Assembly: GCA_017441585.1 (NCBI GenBank)
Contig: JAFRWW010000018.1
Coordinates: 1-59,519 of the forward strand
DNA length: 59,519 nt
From: Lachnospiraceae bacterium
GTDB lineage: Bacteria; Bacillota; Clostridia; Lachnospirales; Lachnospiraceae
Reading direction: 5' to 3'
Shown: in pieces, positions 18,501 to 25,965 of the stretch
Layout of the letters: each line of letters starts with the position of its first letter
Numbering within the stretch: position 1 is the stretch's first letter
Program-made: the position numbers and the translations under genes
Notes under the pieces: model-generated
What the model was told of the DNA's origin: nothing
What the model saw: only the letters and a program-made list of their open reading frames with translations
Database searches by the model: none

Positions 18501-19694
18501 AAGATCACTTACAAGAAGCATAAGGCTTCAGGTACCGCTTCCGCAAATATCAAGGGTATCGGCGATTACACCGGTAAGTTCGGCCACTACTACACCATCA
18601 ATCCTATCTCTGAAGCAAGGATGAAGGAGCTCCTCGGAAAAGAGCTGATAGTGGAGACTCAGGCTAACCAGGCAGAGAAGTATCGCGCCGGATACGGTTC
18701 CGGTACCAGTGTATCCTGCGACAAGGGTTACTATGTATACTATGGCAAGGATGGAGCTAAGCCTGATGTAAGAGTCAGCCTGTACGGAACTCTCCTTAAG
18801 AACGGTAGAGATTATAAGGTTGTATACTTCAATACTCCTAATCCCAATGCAGATAAGGATGATAACAACAGATCTTCATATGTTATAACCTTCCAGTTCG
18901 GTATCAAGGGCAAGATCTTTAATACCGATTACAATGAGGCTATGAAGGCAAAGGGTGCACCCGGAGATGTTAATGAAATGAGATTTACCATCGACAGAGG
19001 TGAGCTCAGCGCCGATACAGCATATGCAGAGGCTACCGACGTAGTATGGAAGAATATGAATACCAAGGTTAAGACGTCCTTCAACGTATTCGAGTTCTCA
19101 TCAAAGAAAAAGCTTACTGCAGGAAGCGATTACTCAAAGACTGTAAGCTATAAGTATGACTCGGATGTGATCGTTAACGGACAGAAGGTGGTATCCAAGG
19201 GTGATGATCTGGATCCCAGAAATCCTCTGGTAGAGCCTGATGATGACGGATATAATATTCTGGTAACCATCACCGGCAATGGCAGATATGAGGGCTCCAT
19301 AAATACTTCCATCCATGTGGCTAAGAATGATATTTCCAAGGCCGTTGCGACCAAGGTTCCCGAGAAGGTTTGGAAGGCATACGATAAGAAGCTTTACACC
19401 GGTATCGAGCTGGAGAAGTCAGACTTTGAAGGTCTTCTGGTTTATGGTACCGACAAGCAGCCTCTCGTACTGGGCAAGGATTACATTATCGACACCACCT
19501 ATGATATGAACAGACGTAAGAAGGATGTTCAGCTGTATTCAAAGAATGACAAGGTAGGTCAGGCCAGTGTAGTTATAAGAGGTCTTGGTAAGTATGCCGG
19601 CACCAGAGTCGTTTACTATAAGGTTGTTCCCAGACCTTTGATCCCCGAGGATGCTACAGCTGAAGGTGATCAGGCCGCACAGACTGCACAGTAA
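12579..19694 (+). CDS. Secreted PL9-family pectate lyase with Ig-like repeat tail
   Basis: A 2371-residue secreted protein: signal peptide (about 1-31), an acidic segment (35-105), a beta-rich binding-type region (about 110-570), a beta-sandwich domain (about 580-907) also found in the acetylesterase at 32344, a parallel beta-helix domain (about 1055-1480) and about seven Ig-like repeats (about 1607-2360). The helix domain carries the PL9 calcium site: Asp1235 in EDADGF, then Asp1259, Asp1260 and Asp1263 in NADDGWDLY. The 24-residue spacing from the first Asp equals that of the known PL9 enzyme Pel9A. Lys1311 in NGIKMGG matches the catalytic base. The enzyme should cut demethylated homogalacturonan by beta-elimination, outside the cell. 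Codon use is strongly biased (AAG, GGT, TTC, TAC), suggesting high expression. RBS AAGGAG supports the start. Confidence 0.93.
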   Translation: MKRMYSDLLKRAMVSIISLSMIIQPVVPVMAAESTDAQDIEVGGSESEAVSTDAEDLYTDADMDADMEAVNDEESLSEVSGVEEDVETAETEMVEDMEEALDAAGDEEDVNGDAAIHVFDMTQLVNKGVLAVGEYTDNCGMTIPGAKTSADEDKIGYTKDGAADPFFTIWAHNSSKTPVSNPGDERAPFPDGYLDGLTPSTETYRISPNGPFGAVKGSHPTKAIQFTTTAETNTVKVWWEGGDMSREIGLYDENQTLSQTTSVNSGEIAGSNLNGVAGKGSYVSKFSGVGAGIWYLGSNSESGGSYFYRIEVIEGALDFTGGSWSDIKTPSINKVYVAPAQVPATAKTDAEKAAAIRTCKATVDVDVSKCQIDELAAANRVSVYMAKGDGNTVSMSAEDVKKNAIGVYTIMKDNSKAGAKDNVASFLPSASGRYFFVAAAERDDDSTGKKYDVKFSNVDSIDFIRPLDTPSVAGVTDHGDGTLTVAFAAVAEADYYVITNSASGADKVTVRVDDAEATAKYYTESAKMYRVPIKATGLTAEKEYTFKVNAYRDIYDAKDTEDSKYRDVSVTAEFNYTYHNRKENEWLFSAYGTSTDKSYAEKGAGNNFYKGNANDGSVQVWALKNGGKIVPLSMDGVSFYYTAVPRDKNFKISAKAHVNNWAFSNGQEGFGVMAADRVGKPGDIDFWNNCIQSVATKVEYRYDLTNDEYTQDVNFSKVNMYLGLSALGRYGITNENLPVFEKTPSAAMKWFSQDQTPLDHSCAPLGGGTYNIVHNYGPSHEYGVDVTKQKSFNKATNLKSGLIQTPDLEREDFIMTVEKNNSGYFVTYEDAVTHKKETKKYYDSRYYDEVNQPLYNSETKDPKALEQAMSKPGILETLDDEFVYAGFFTARNADVTFTDISFTESDPINDAPTEAPEKTTYDNTSDFLQITNANSTDFNLMYLPSWRGELQITNAGGKVLYDSTQDPKYAGKGTEKDPGKEGRVVPDEYVTIPVTLEYGANTFKAVMKPDESYHYLFDPDDPDSDSANYNNVLKSYDTRVTTITVNLRKYGEEGTYLYVSPEGSPSGAGTLDSPLDIYTAVKYVQAGQQILLAGGEYRLTKSVRVERGIDGEKGKMIYMLPDPDATERPKFDFLESAPGMVIGGNYWYIKGIEITRASDGNKGIQVGGSHCVLEDLETHHNGNNGIDISRLYSGDLSTTLYPEGPCKGEQIWPHDNLILNCTSYENADAGYEDADGFTCKLTVGEGNVFDGCVSYCNADDGWDLYSKSETGEIGRVTIKNSVAFLNGYIHRDKDKDGKVELVDAGNGNGIKMGGEALPGGHTVINCYAFLNKLKGIDSNSCPDIKALNCISYGSEGYNVAFYTNNQKETGYTARNLISFRGTDTVRSSNGAVETGRDKFDNYNSEGQADGEGCTSDVLHKSVFLWNVNNAYSQRSTNVDGDEFIADYFKPYKGVSFGDEAAIRKLAFASVDPTGNADPIVTRNADGTVNMNGFLEVTDAAYQALGLDGKIGINGALPSYMPEKPDYKGRMLLIDYDKNKLTNPVVNTGVEDGHAGTVNSRKELEAVKELVASSGTVEKGPNDSDKSSVDVYPDVESIEPEADTVVVGRIKDQYYTGSAIIPQILVINGKGDAQTTLTRGKDYIAQFRNNIKAGTANVIVTGKGNYKNKFYYVDASGKKSEVTFNILPIPLEKGATVRRLNTTTGVYENMELIDTDDALADPAGGQYTPVPTVFFETGKSSKKLKAGTDFTVTYLDAAGNEVQAPLSAAGTYTIRITGTYKAEAAEDGTVSNTGGNFTGTRDITYVIYDTSGSTVIDKTMVPKVAKQFLDKKGTRPYNLTTSGNYVNSVDELGAGESLVYPIGDLKLGKDYMVSYSKNRKKGSAKATIVGIGSCAGKVVAKFKIAPAKIKYGTGSTVAYNPEDIYPNGIEYTGSAITINSMIKLYYTGPTNVVGKTAVDLSSDGKGKKLVLGKDYKITYKKHKASGTASANIKGIGDYTGKFGHYYTINPISEARMKELLGKELIVETQANQAEKYRAGYGSGTSVSCDKGYYVYYGKDGAKPDVRVSLYGTLLKNGRDYKVVYFNTPNPNADKDDNNRSSYVITFQFGIKGKIFNTDYNEAMKAKGAPGDVNEMRFTIDRGELSADTAYAEATDVVWKNMNTKVKTSFNVFEFSSKKKLTAGSDYSKTVSYKYDSDVIVNGQKVVSKGDDLDPRNPLVEPDDDGYNILVTITGNGRYEGSINTSIHVAKNDISKAVATKVPEKVWKAYDKKLYTGIELEKSDFEGLLVYGTDKQPLVLGKDYIIDTTYDMNRRKKDVQLYSKNDKVGQASVVIRGLGKYAGTRVVYYKVVPRPLIPEDATAEGDQAAQTAQ

Positions 19695-19749
19695 GATAAA
19701 ACAGATGTGTTGATGCATGTAAGTAAACAGTAGTGTAAGTTGATAATTT

Positions 19750-19775
19750 CGCCCCATCGGGTAACCGGTGGGGCG
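19750..19775 (+). terminator. Strong hairpin after the pectate lyase gene, possible terminator
   Basis: An 11-bp stem (CGCCCCATCGG with CCGGTGGGGCG) and GTAA loop, one G-U pair. It is not followed by a T run (ATGCTTTGG), so it may be a weak terminator or an mRNA-stabilising 3' hairpin. Confidence 0.6.
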
Positions 19776-19818
19776 ATGCTTTGGAGTAAGAATATAATTT
19801 TTATAGAGATCCGGCTAT

Positions 19819-19846
19819 GTCATCCTGAGCGTAGTGAAGGATCTTA
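19819..19846 (+). repeat. Interspersed hairpin repeat, copy B
   Basis: GTCATCCTGAGCGTAGTGAA then GGATCTTA; arms ATCCT and AGGAT pair. It ends just before the AGGAGG of kduD. Confidence 0.75.
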
Positions 19847-19861
19847 CATAGGAGGAAATAT

Positions 19862-20647
19862 ATGTTTTCATTGGAAGGAAAAGTGGCCCTGGTGACAGGT
19901 GCGGCATACGGAATAGGATTTGCCATAGCCGAGGCATATATAAAGGCAGGTGCCAAGGTGGCCTTTAACTGCCGTTCTCAGGAACACATGGATAAGGCCT
20001 TGGCTGATTATGCAGCAAAGGGACTGGAAGCAAAGGGTTATATCTGTGATGTGACAAATGAACAGCAGGTGATGGATATGGTGGCTCAGATCGAAAAGGA
20101 TCTGGGAACGGTGGATATCCTGGTAAATAATGCCGGTGTGATAAAGCGTATACCCATGACAGAGATGACTCTGGAAGAGTTTAACGAGGTGATAAATATA
20201 GATCTTAGTTCGGCCTTTATCACTTCAAAGGCCGTATTACCTAAAATGGTGGAAAAGAGAGCGGGAAAAATAATCAATATCTGCTCTATGATGTCGGAGC
20301 TGGGACGTGAGACTGTTTCCGCATATGCTGCGGCTAAGGGCGGACTCAAGATGCTTACAAAGAATATCTGCTCGGAATACGGTCAGTATAACATCCAGTG
20401 TAACGGTCTGGGACCCGGATATATCGCTACTCCCCAGACAGCCCCCTTAAGGGAAAAGCAGCCTGACGGTACGCCTCATCCCTTTGACAGTTTTATCCTG
20501 GCCAAGACGCCTCAGAACAGATGGGGAACCCCTGAAGATCTCATGGGCCCCGCTCTGTTCCTTGCGTCAAATGCTTCTGATTTTGTAAACGGCCAGATCC
20601 TTTATGTGGATGGCGGTATCCTGGCATATATCGGAAAGCAGCCGTAA
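19862..20647 (+). CDS. kduD: 2-dehydro-3-deoxygluconate 5-dehydrogenase / gluconate 5-dehydrogenase (SDR family)
   Basis: A 261-residue classical short-chain dehydrogenase. The cofactor motif TGAAYGIG is at 12-19, NNAG follows near 90, and the catalytic pair is Tyr155 and Lys159 in YAAAKGG. The block ICSMMSELGRETVSAYAAAK and the C-terminus GGILAYIGKQP match the bacterial gluconate 5-dehydrogenase/KduD branch. With kduI at 31429 and pectinases alongside, the likely role is to interconvert 2,5-diketo-3-deoxygluconate and 2-keto-3-deoxygluconate with NAD(P)H in the cytoplasm. A pure gluconate dehydrogenase role remains possible. RBS AGGAGG lies 7 bases before ATG. The next gene is convergent and ends only 9 bases away, with no hairpin between them. 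Confidence 0.85.
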   Translation: MFSLEGKVALVTGAAYGIGFAIAEAYIKAGAKVAFNCRSQEHMDKALADYAAKGLEAKGYICDVTNEQQVMDMVAQIEKDLGTVDILVNNAGVIKRIPMTEMTLEEFNEVINIDLSSAFITSKAVLPKMVEKRAGKIINICSMMSELGRETVSAYAAAKGGLKMLTKNICSEYGQYNIQCNGLGPGYIATPQTAPLREKQPDGTPHPFDSFILAKTPQNRWGTPEDLMGPALFLASNASDFVNGQILYVDGGILAYIGKQP

Positions 20648-20656
20648 GATTCTTCC

Positions 20657-22039
20657 TTATTTTTCCACTGCGTCTCCTGCAAGGTGTACCATATCAAAGT
20701 CATTGAAGAGACTCTCTTCCACCTTCTTCAGGAAGACATTTACTCTGGCTTTGTCCTCGGAGAAATGCAGTGACAGATATACGGATCCCACATATGCATC
20801 GATCACATATATCTTTGCATACAGCAGATCCTCTGACTGCCACATCCCGAAGGCGAAGGATTTCTGGTCATAGCCGCTAAAGGTAAAGGCTTCCAGATGA
20901 CGCAGGCCCAGGGGAATGATATATTCTTTGTCTTTACCCGTGAGGGTGAGAGTGATGACATTTTCATCAGACTTAATTGACAGCTCCGTGAAATCGGAGC
21001 TGTTTTTTTCGAGTTTATAGGTGGCATTCAGGTTTTCGTGGGGACGCCCGCTGTATATGGGCAGTTTGATTTGGTCGATATCGGGATTCTTTGCCAGTGC
21101 TTCGTCAGCCAGGACATTTTTGTAAAAGGCGTCAAATATGTCGTCGTTTGCACAGGCCATGCTCTGGGTGTCTGCGGTAGTGATGAGGATCGTCTGGCTT
21201 TCGGGATACACTGCTGCGAACTGTCCTCCCATACCGTAAAGCATGAAACCGTTGTGGTCGGTGCGCCATATCATATATCCGTAGCCGAAGGTGTCGAAAC
21301 GTCCACCCGACTTTACCAGAGTGGGGGACAGCTGTGATACGGCCGTCTGAAGGTATTTCCTGAAGATGGGTACATTAAAATCGCAGTCTTCGTAAGTGAT
21401 GTTATATCGGGTTTCGGTCATATTGACGGCATTGTACAGCAGAATGGCAATGTTCAGGATGTCATAGGCGTTGGCCACCAGGCCGCTGCCGCCCATGGAT
21501 ACGCCCTGCGGATCGGTGATGAAATAAGAATCCTCCGAAAGATTCAGCATGGGGAGTTCTTTTTTGATGAATTCCCAGAGATCCTTTCCGCTCAGTCTCT
21601 CCACCAGTGCAGCCAGTGTGTGAGCCGATGAAGTATCATAATGCCAGAGTGTACCGGGATCGTGGTTGGGGGTGGCTTTAAAGAAACTTTCAACCCATCC
21701 GCAGTTCATCTGCTTATAGGTGGTGAATGAATGACAGGTGCGCATCATGAGCATGTTGCGTATGGTCATTTTTTTAATGCGCTCGTCAGTGTCGGGAGTC
21801 ACATATTCCTGAAAATAATTGCATATGGAATCGTCCAGATCTATCTGACCCTTTGCATACAGCACGCCGATGGCGATGGCTGTGACGGATTTTGATATGG
21901 AAAACATGCGTCTGCCCATGGAAAGAGGAGCTTCGGGACACTCTGCCTTATATATGATGTTCCCTCCTTTCCAGACCATCAGGCTGTGAAGAGGAATCTG
22001 CTTTTCGGCTAATTCTTTGATCATATTTTCTGCGCTCAT
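20657..22039 (-). CDS. Serine hydrolase of the class C beta-lactamase / esterase superfamily
   Basis: A 460-residue protein starting at 22039 (MSAENMIKELAEK), chosen because GGGAGG lies 6 bases upstream; the frame stays open to 22234 but that extension lacks an RBS. The SxxK nucleophile motif is Ser47-I-S-Lys50, and the second motif is Tyr134-D-T136, where penicillin-binding enzymes have YxN and related esterases YxS/YxN. No signal peptide is seen, so it should be cytoplasmic. The last 120 residues form a separate beta-rich domain. It is the only minus-strand gene in the window and sits inside the pectin locus, so deacetylation of imported pectic oligosaccharides is a reasonable guess; the family also includes peptidases and lipases. 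Confidence 0.8.
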   Translation of the reverse strand: MSAENMIKELAEKQIPLHSLMVWKGGNIIYKAECPEAPLSMGRRMFSISKSVTAIAIGVLYAKGQIDLDDSICNYFQEYVTPDTDERIKKMTIRNMLMMRTCHSFTTYKQMNCGWVESFFKATPNHDPGTLWHYDTSSAHTLAALVERLSGKDLWEFIKKELPMLNLSEDSYFITDPQGVSMGGSGLVANAYDILNIAILLYNAVNMTETRYNITYEDCDFNVPIFRKYLQTAVSQLSPTLVKSGGRFDTFGYGYMIWRTDHNGFMLYGMGGQFAAVYPESQTILITTADTQSMACANDDIFDAFYKNVLADEALAKNPDIDQIKLPIYSGRPHENLNATYKLEKNSSDFTELSIKSDENVITLTLTGKDKEYIIPLGLRHLEAFTFSGYDQKSFAFGMWQSEDLLYAKIYVIDAYVGSVYLSLHFSEDKARVNVFLKKVEESLFNDFDMVHLAGDAVEK

Positions 22040-22056
22040 AAATACCTCCCTTTTTC

Positions 22057-22101
22057 GGCATGAGGTGGCATACACGAAGTGTATGACGGAGCCCTGATGC
22101 C
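22057..22101 (-). other. Structured 5' leader hairpin of the serine hydrolase gene
   Basis: On the minus strand the leader has an outer GGCAT/ATGCC pairing and an inner perfect 7-bp stem CATACAC/GTGTATG with a TTC loop. It ends about 12 bases before the GGGAGG ribosome binding site, so it could influence translation, or be a small mobile repeat. Confidence 0.5.
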
Positions 22102-22130
22102 TTTTAAGAAAAAATAAATACCTACATTGA

Positions 22131-22159
22131 ATTTTATATAATATGCAGACGGTTGTAAA
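22131..22159 (-). promoter_or_regulatory. Putative promoter of the serine hydrolase gene
   Basis: On the minus strand TTTACA (22159-22154), 17 bases, TAAAAT (22136-22131). It would give a leader of about 85 bases carrying the hairpin at 22057-22101. Confidence 0.5.
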
Positions 22160-22291
22160 TCCTTTTTTTACGATAATGGTTAAACTTTTATCAAATTTTA
22201 CCGAAAGATTGTGTGAAAAAGATAAAAAATGCACAAAAAACAGTAGTATATAATGTGTAAAAAGGAAAAATAAGGGTTTTTATTCAGAATT

Positions 22292-22319
22292 TTGTTCACA
22301 AACAGGCGCTCTTTATGGT
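22292..22319 (+). promoter_or_regulatory. Putative promoter of the oligogalacturonide transporter operon
   Basis: TTGTTC (22292-22297), 16 bases, TATGGT (22314-22319). Weak match to consensus. It lies in the 360-base gap (22040-22399) between the divergent hydrolase and transporter genes. The rest of that gap is AT-rich, with no other gene seen. Confidence 0.35.
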
Positions 22320-22399
22320 AAAATTGCCACATGCGTTAATACAAAGTGGGGTGCGTTACGCTGCACCTAAATAAACATTTTATTTTAAGGAGGAAAAAA

Positions 22400-24016
22400 A
22401 TGAAAAGAAAGTTGATTGCGGCACTTCTTGTGACTGCTATGGCCACATCCCTGGTTGCCTGCAACAAGGGAGGATCTGCCTCAGACGCGCAGCCTACCAC
22501 CGGAGGCGAGGTAAATCAGGAGACCGGTGAATTTGAGCTTGATAAGATCGTACTTGTTATTAACGGTACTCTTACAGCTACCGTTGAGAACAGACAGGAT
22601 GCTTTCGAGCAGCAGTGGGAGGATGCAGTAGGCATTGATCTTGATATCCAGCAGCTCGATCATTCAGGTTACGCTGACGCCGTAGGACGTAAGTTCGTTG
22701 CCGGAGATCGTATGGATGTCATCCTGCTTTCTTCCGACCAGTATGCACAGTATGCACCTACCGGAGCTCTCTGGGATATGTCAGAGGCATTCAAGAATGC
22801 ATCTTTCCAGAGCAGGATCAAGTATCCCGCAGTTAATGAGGGACTTTACAGAGACGGTAAGCTTTACGGTCTGGCTCCCGCATATGGAAACGGTTGTGTA
22901 ACCTATGTTAAGAAGGCATGGCTTGATTCCGTAGGAATCGATCCCGCTACAGTAAAGACTTTTGATGATTATTATGCAATGCTTGAGGCATTCCGTGACG
23001 GAGATCCCGATGGCGACGGCACAAAGGGTAACACCTACGGTACCATAGCAGCCGGCTACATTTCAGAAGAGGCTCCTTATATCAATTACCTTCCCGAGTT
23101 CTGGCAGGATGCATATCCCGCAATCCTTCAGGGCGAGGACGGAGTATGGTATGACGGATTCCAGACCGATGCCTGCAAGGAAGCTATCCTGAGACTGGCA
23201 AAGGGTAAGGCAGATAACGTTATCGATCCTACTACTCTTACAAACGGTACCAAGGACGCTCGTGAGTCATGGTTCTCAAACAACCAGACCGGTTCTTCAG
23301 GTGCTTTCACATACTGGGCAGGAACCTGGTATCAGACCCTTACTGATAACCTCATCAAGAACGAAGTTGATTCCGAGATCGTAGAGCTCGAGCCCATCGC
23401 TGAGGTTGGCGCTTACATCAACCGTGAGGCTCCCGTGTTCTGTATCATCGACGACGGTGACGGAGACAACACCCGTGAGCAGGCTATCTTCGACAAGTTC
23501 TTCGAGTCAATGCTTGATGGTGGCGAGGTTGAGATGCTTTGGCTGTATGGCGCAAAGGATGTTCACTGGTCTGTATCTGCAGACGAAGGCTTCACCATCA
23601 ATCCCGGACAGGATTCTGAGAAGGTTTACGGACCTTACGAGGAGGGCGAGTTCCACCTTCTTCCCACACCTAACGATCCTAACGCAGTTTGGAAGAAGAA
23701 CGCTATCGATCCCGCACTTGTTATTTGTCCTCTTGAGGGCGAGTATGCTAACTACTCCGATGAGTCTTCACTGATGACAGAGGGTAATGCATTCTTTACC
23801 TCTCACATGAAGGATGCTCCTTCAACTCCCGCATCTGAGCTCTTCACTACCTACGCAGCTGATATCAACACAGCTAAGGGTAAGTGTATTGCATCAGTTG
23901 TTGTGGATGGTATGGACATTGATGAGGCTATGGCTGAGTATGTATCGACAGTAGGTGATAAGGTAACTCAGATCCTTGATGATCTTAACTCACAGAGCGG
24001 AGAGAGCGCTCAGTAA
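22400..24016 (+). CDS. Extracellular solute-binding lipoprotein of a CUT1 sugar ABC importer
   Basis: A 538-residue lipoprotein. The start at 22400 is preferred over an upstream in-frame ATG (22346) because AAGGAGG lies just before it and it gives a clean lipoprotein signal peptide with lipobox LVAC. The mature protein is a long type 1 solute-binding protein like those working with LplB/YtcP-type permeases in pectin and xylan loci. It has an Asp/Gly-rich loop (DPDGDGTKGNTYG) common in this group. It is followed at 27 bases by the first permease. By context the ligand is probably an oligogalacturonide or rhamnogalacturonan fragment; this is inference. Confidence 0.88.
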   Translation: MKRKLIAALLVTAMATSLVACNKGGSASDAQPTTGGEVNQETGEFELDKIVLVINGTLTATVENRQDAFEQQWEDAVGIDLDIQQLDHSGYADAVGRKFVAGDRMDVILLSSDQYAQYAPTGALWDMSEAFKNASFQSRIKYPAVNEGLYRDGKLYGLAPAYGNGCVTYVKKAWLDSVGIDPATVKTFDDYYAMLEAFRDGDPDGDGTKGNTYGTIAAGYISEEAPYINYLPEFWQDAYPAILQGEDGVWYDGFQTDACKEAILRLAKGKADNVIDPTTLTNGTKDARESWFSNNQTGSSGAFTYWAGTWYQTLTDNLIKNEVDSEIVELEPIAEVGAYINREAPVFCIIDDGDGDNTREQAIFDKFFESMLDGGEVEMLWLYGAKDVHWSVSADEGFTINPGQDSEKVYGPYEEGEFHLLPTPNDPNAVWKKNAIDPALVICPLEGEYANYSDESSLMTEGNAFFTSHMKDAPSTPASELFTTYAADINTAKGKCIASVVVDGMDIDEAMAEYVSTVGDKVTQILDDLNSQSGESAQ

Positions 24017-24043
24017 TCACAGTTGTAGAAAGGAGGTAGTCTT

Positions 24044-24997
24044 ATGGCAAAAGCTCCTCAGATGACATCTTCAGGTCAGCCTATAAGGCATACGCCGCTT
24101 AGTACCAAGATATGGAATTGCAGAGGATATTACCTCATGTTCATTCCCGTATTTATCTTCGTGCTGATCATGCATTACTGGCCCATGCTGGGTATCAGGT
24201 ATGCGTTTATGAACTTCAGAGCCTTTGGTAAGCCCACCTTTATCGGTCTGGCTCATTTCCAGGACATGTTCCATGAGAAAGGGTTCTGGACTGCATTCAG
24301 GAATACTCTTGAGCTCAGCGTTATAAAGCTTTTCCTGACCACATTTACCGCAGTTGTTGCATCCGTGTTCCTTAATGAGATGAACACCCTCTGGGCAAAG
24401 AAGTCACTGCAGACAGTTATCTATCTGCCCCACTTCATGTCCTGGGCCGTTGTGGCAGGTATCTTCTCCATGATACTTTCACCTAACCCTGCAAATGGTA
24501 TGGTAAATGGTATGCTGCTTAATGCAGGCATCATAAAAGAGCCTTTGGGCTTCCTTCAGGATAAGCATATGTGGAGAGCGATTTTCTACACTATTAATGT
24601 CTGGAAGGAGACCGGCTGGGGTACCATTATATTCCTGGCGACTCTGTCCGGTATTAACCCCGAGCTTTATGAGGCTGCTGATATCGACGGTGCTACCCGT
24701 ATGCAGAAAATCTGGTACGTTACCGTACCCGCTCTGATGAATACCATAATCGTAGTGCTGATCCTTAACCTGGCAAAGGTTATGAACCTGTTCGAGTCAG
24801 TATTCGTACTTTATAACAGCGCAGTGCTTGATGTATCGGATGTTATATCCACATTCCTTTATGGCAAGGCCTTTGCAGCGAACCCGAATTACGGTTACGC
24901 TACGGCGGTGGGCTTGTTCAAGTCCATAGTGGGCGGCTTCTTAGTGCTTGTCTGCAACCAGCTGAGTAAAAAGGTCAGAGGCCGTGGAATAGTATAG
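24044..24997 (+). CDS. Sugar ABC transporter permease (LplB/YtcP type, first subunit)
   Basis: A 317-residue membrane protein with about six transmembrane segments and the ATPase-contacting EAA loop EAADIDGATRMQKIW near residue 210. The N-terminal TM (YYLMFIPVFIFVLIMHYWPM) is typical of the LplB family. RBS AAGGAGGT lies 8 bases before ATG. It forms the channel with the next permease, only 10 bases away. No ATPase gene is present, as is usual for CUT1 systems that use a shared MsmX-type ATPase. Confidence 0.92.
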   Translation: MAKAPQMTSSGQPIRHTPLSTKIWNCRGYYLMFIPVFIFVLIMHYWPMLGIRYAFMNFRAFGKPTFIGLAHFQDMFHEKGFWTAFRNTLELSVIKLFLTTFTAVVASVFLNEMNTLWAKKSLQTVIYLPHFMSWAVVAGIFSMILSPNPANGMVNGMLLNAGIIKEPLGFLQDKHMWRAIFYTINVWKETGWGTIIFLATLSGINPELYEAADIDGATRMQKIWYVTVPALMNTIIVVLILNLAKVMNLFESVFVLYNSAVLDVSDVISTFLYGKAFAANPNYGYATAVGLFKSIVGGFLVLVCNQLSKKVRGRGIV

Positions 24998-25007
24998 GAG
25001 GTACCAT

Positions 25008-25841
25008 ATGAAGAAAATACATTTATTCGATGTAATAAACTATCTGGTATTCATCCTTATAGCACTGTTCATCCTGATGCCTATTTGGAAGGTGTTGTGT
25101 GACTCGTTTAACGCTGTGGGCGTGTACCAGTTCCAGCTCTTCCCGAATAAGCCTACCCTTGATGGATATCGGACAATATTTGAAACAAAAGCACTGGCGC
25201 GTCCGTTGCTTAACTCAGTCATCACTACCATCTGCGGTACATTACTGGGTCTTATCCTTTGTACACTGGGTGGATATGTGCTGGCGCAGACTGATATGCC
25301 CGGCCGTGGTGGAATCGCATTCTTCCTGCTCTTTACCATGATCTTCTCCGGTGGTATGATCCCCGAGTATCTGGTTATGAAGCAGCTGGGACTTACAGAT
25401 AACATGTGGATCCTCGTGCTCAAGCACGGAATCAATGTCTATAACATAGTCCTGATGAAGAACTTCTTTGAGGGTATTCCCGAGTCGCTGTATGAGGCGG
25501 CGAAGATAGACGGATGTACGCCTATGGGAATCTTCCTTAAGATCGTGCTTCCCCTTTCAAAGGCAGCACTTGCTTCCATCGGTTTGATGTATGCAGTGTC
25601 CGTATGGAACGATTATTCAACGGTTAAGATTTATATCGTTAATCCCGACCAGATCAATTTCCAGTATAAGCTGAGAAACCTGGTTATGGATGGTGATACA
25701 CCTACCACCTCATATAAGGTGGCTACACAGACACTGCAGTACGCAGGAATCATCTGTGCTATCCTTCCTTTTATGATAGCCTATCCTTTCCTGCAGCAGT
25801 ATTTCGTAAAGGGTGTTAATATCGGAGCCGTAAAGGAATAA
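25008..25841 (+). CDS. Sugar ABC transporter permease (LplC/YtcP type, second subunit)
   Basis: A 277-residue protein with about six transmembrane segments and an EAA loop EAAKIDGCTPMGIFLKIVLP near residue 165. It partners the permease just upstream. It ends the importer operon, which is closed by the terminator at 25863. RBS AGGAGGT supports the start. Confidence 0.92.
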   Translation: MKKIHLFDVINYLVFILIALFILMPIWKVLCDSFNAVGVYQFQLFPNKPTLDGYRTIFETKALARPLLNSVITTICGTLLGLILCTLGGYVLAQTDMPGRGGIAFFLLFTMIFSGGMIPEYLVMKQLGLTDNMWILVLKHGINVYNIVLMKNFFEGIPESLYEAAKIDGCTPMGIFLKIVLPLSKAALASIGLMYAVSVWNDYSTVKIYIVNPDQINFQYKLRNLVMDGDTPTTSYKVATQTLQYAGIICAILPFMIAYPFLQQYFVKGVNIGAVKE

Positions 25842-25862
25842 GCTCAATTTGTTTCAAAGTTT

Positions 25863-25892
25863 GGGGCACCATGGTTCATGGTGCCCCTTTTT
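25863..25892 (+). terminator. Rho-independent terminator after the importer operon
   Basis: A perfect 11-bp stem (GGGGCACCATG with CATGGTGCCCC), a 3-base loop and five T. Confidence 0.92.
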
Positions 25893-25965
25893 GGATGATT
25901 TAAGACAAAAATTCAGAACAGTGTGATTGTTTTAGCTAGTAAATATGAAATCCGGGGGATTGATC

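Noticed and set aside
22040..22234. Upstream extension of the minus-strand serine hydrolase
   Set aside because: The extension covers the promoter and leader hairpin and has no RBS; GGGAGG lies directly before the start at 22039.
22346..22399. Earlier start of the solute-binding lipoprotein
   Set aside because: It would put 18 extra residues before a normal lipoprotein signal peptide and include the AAGGAGG site of the real start at 22400.
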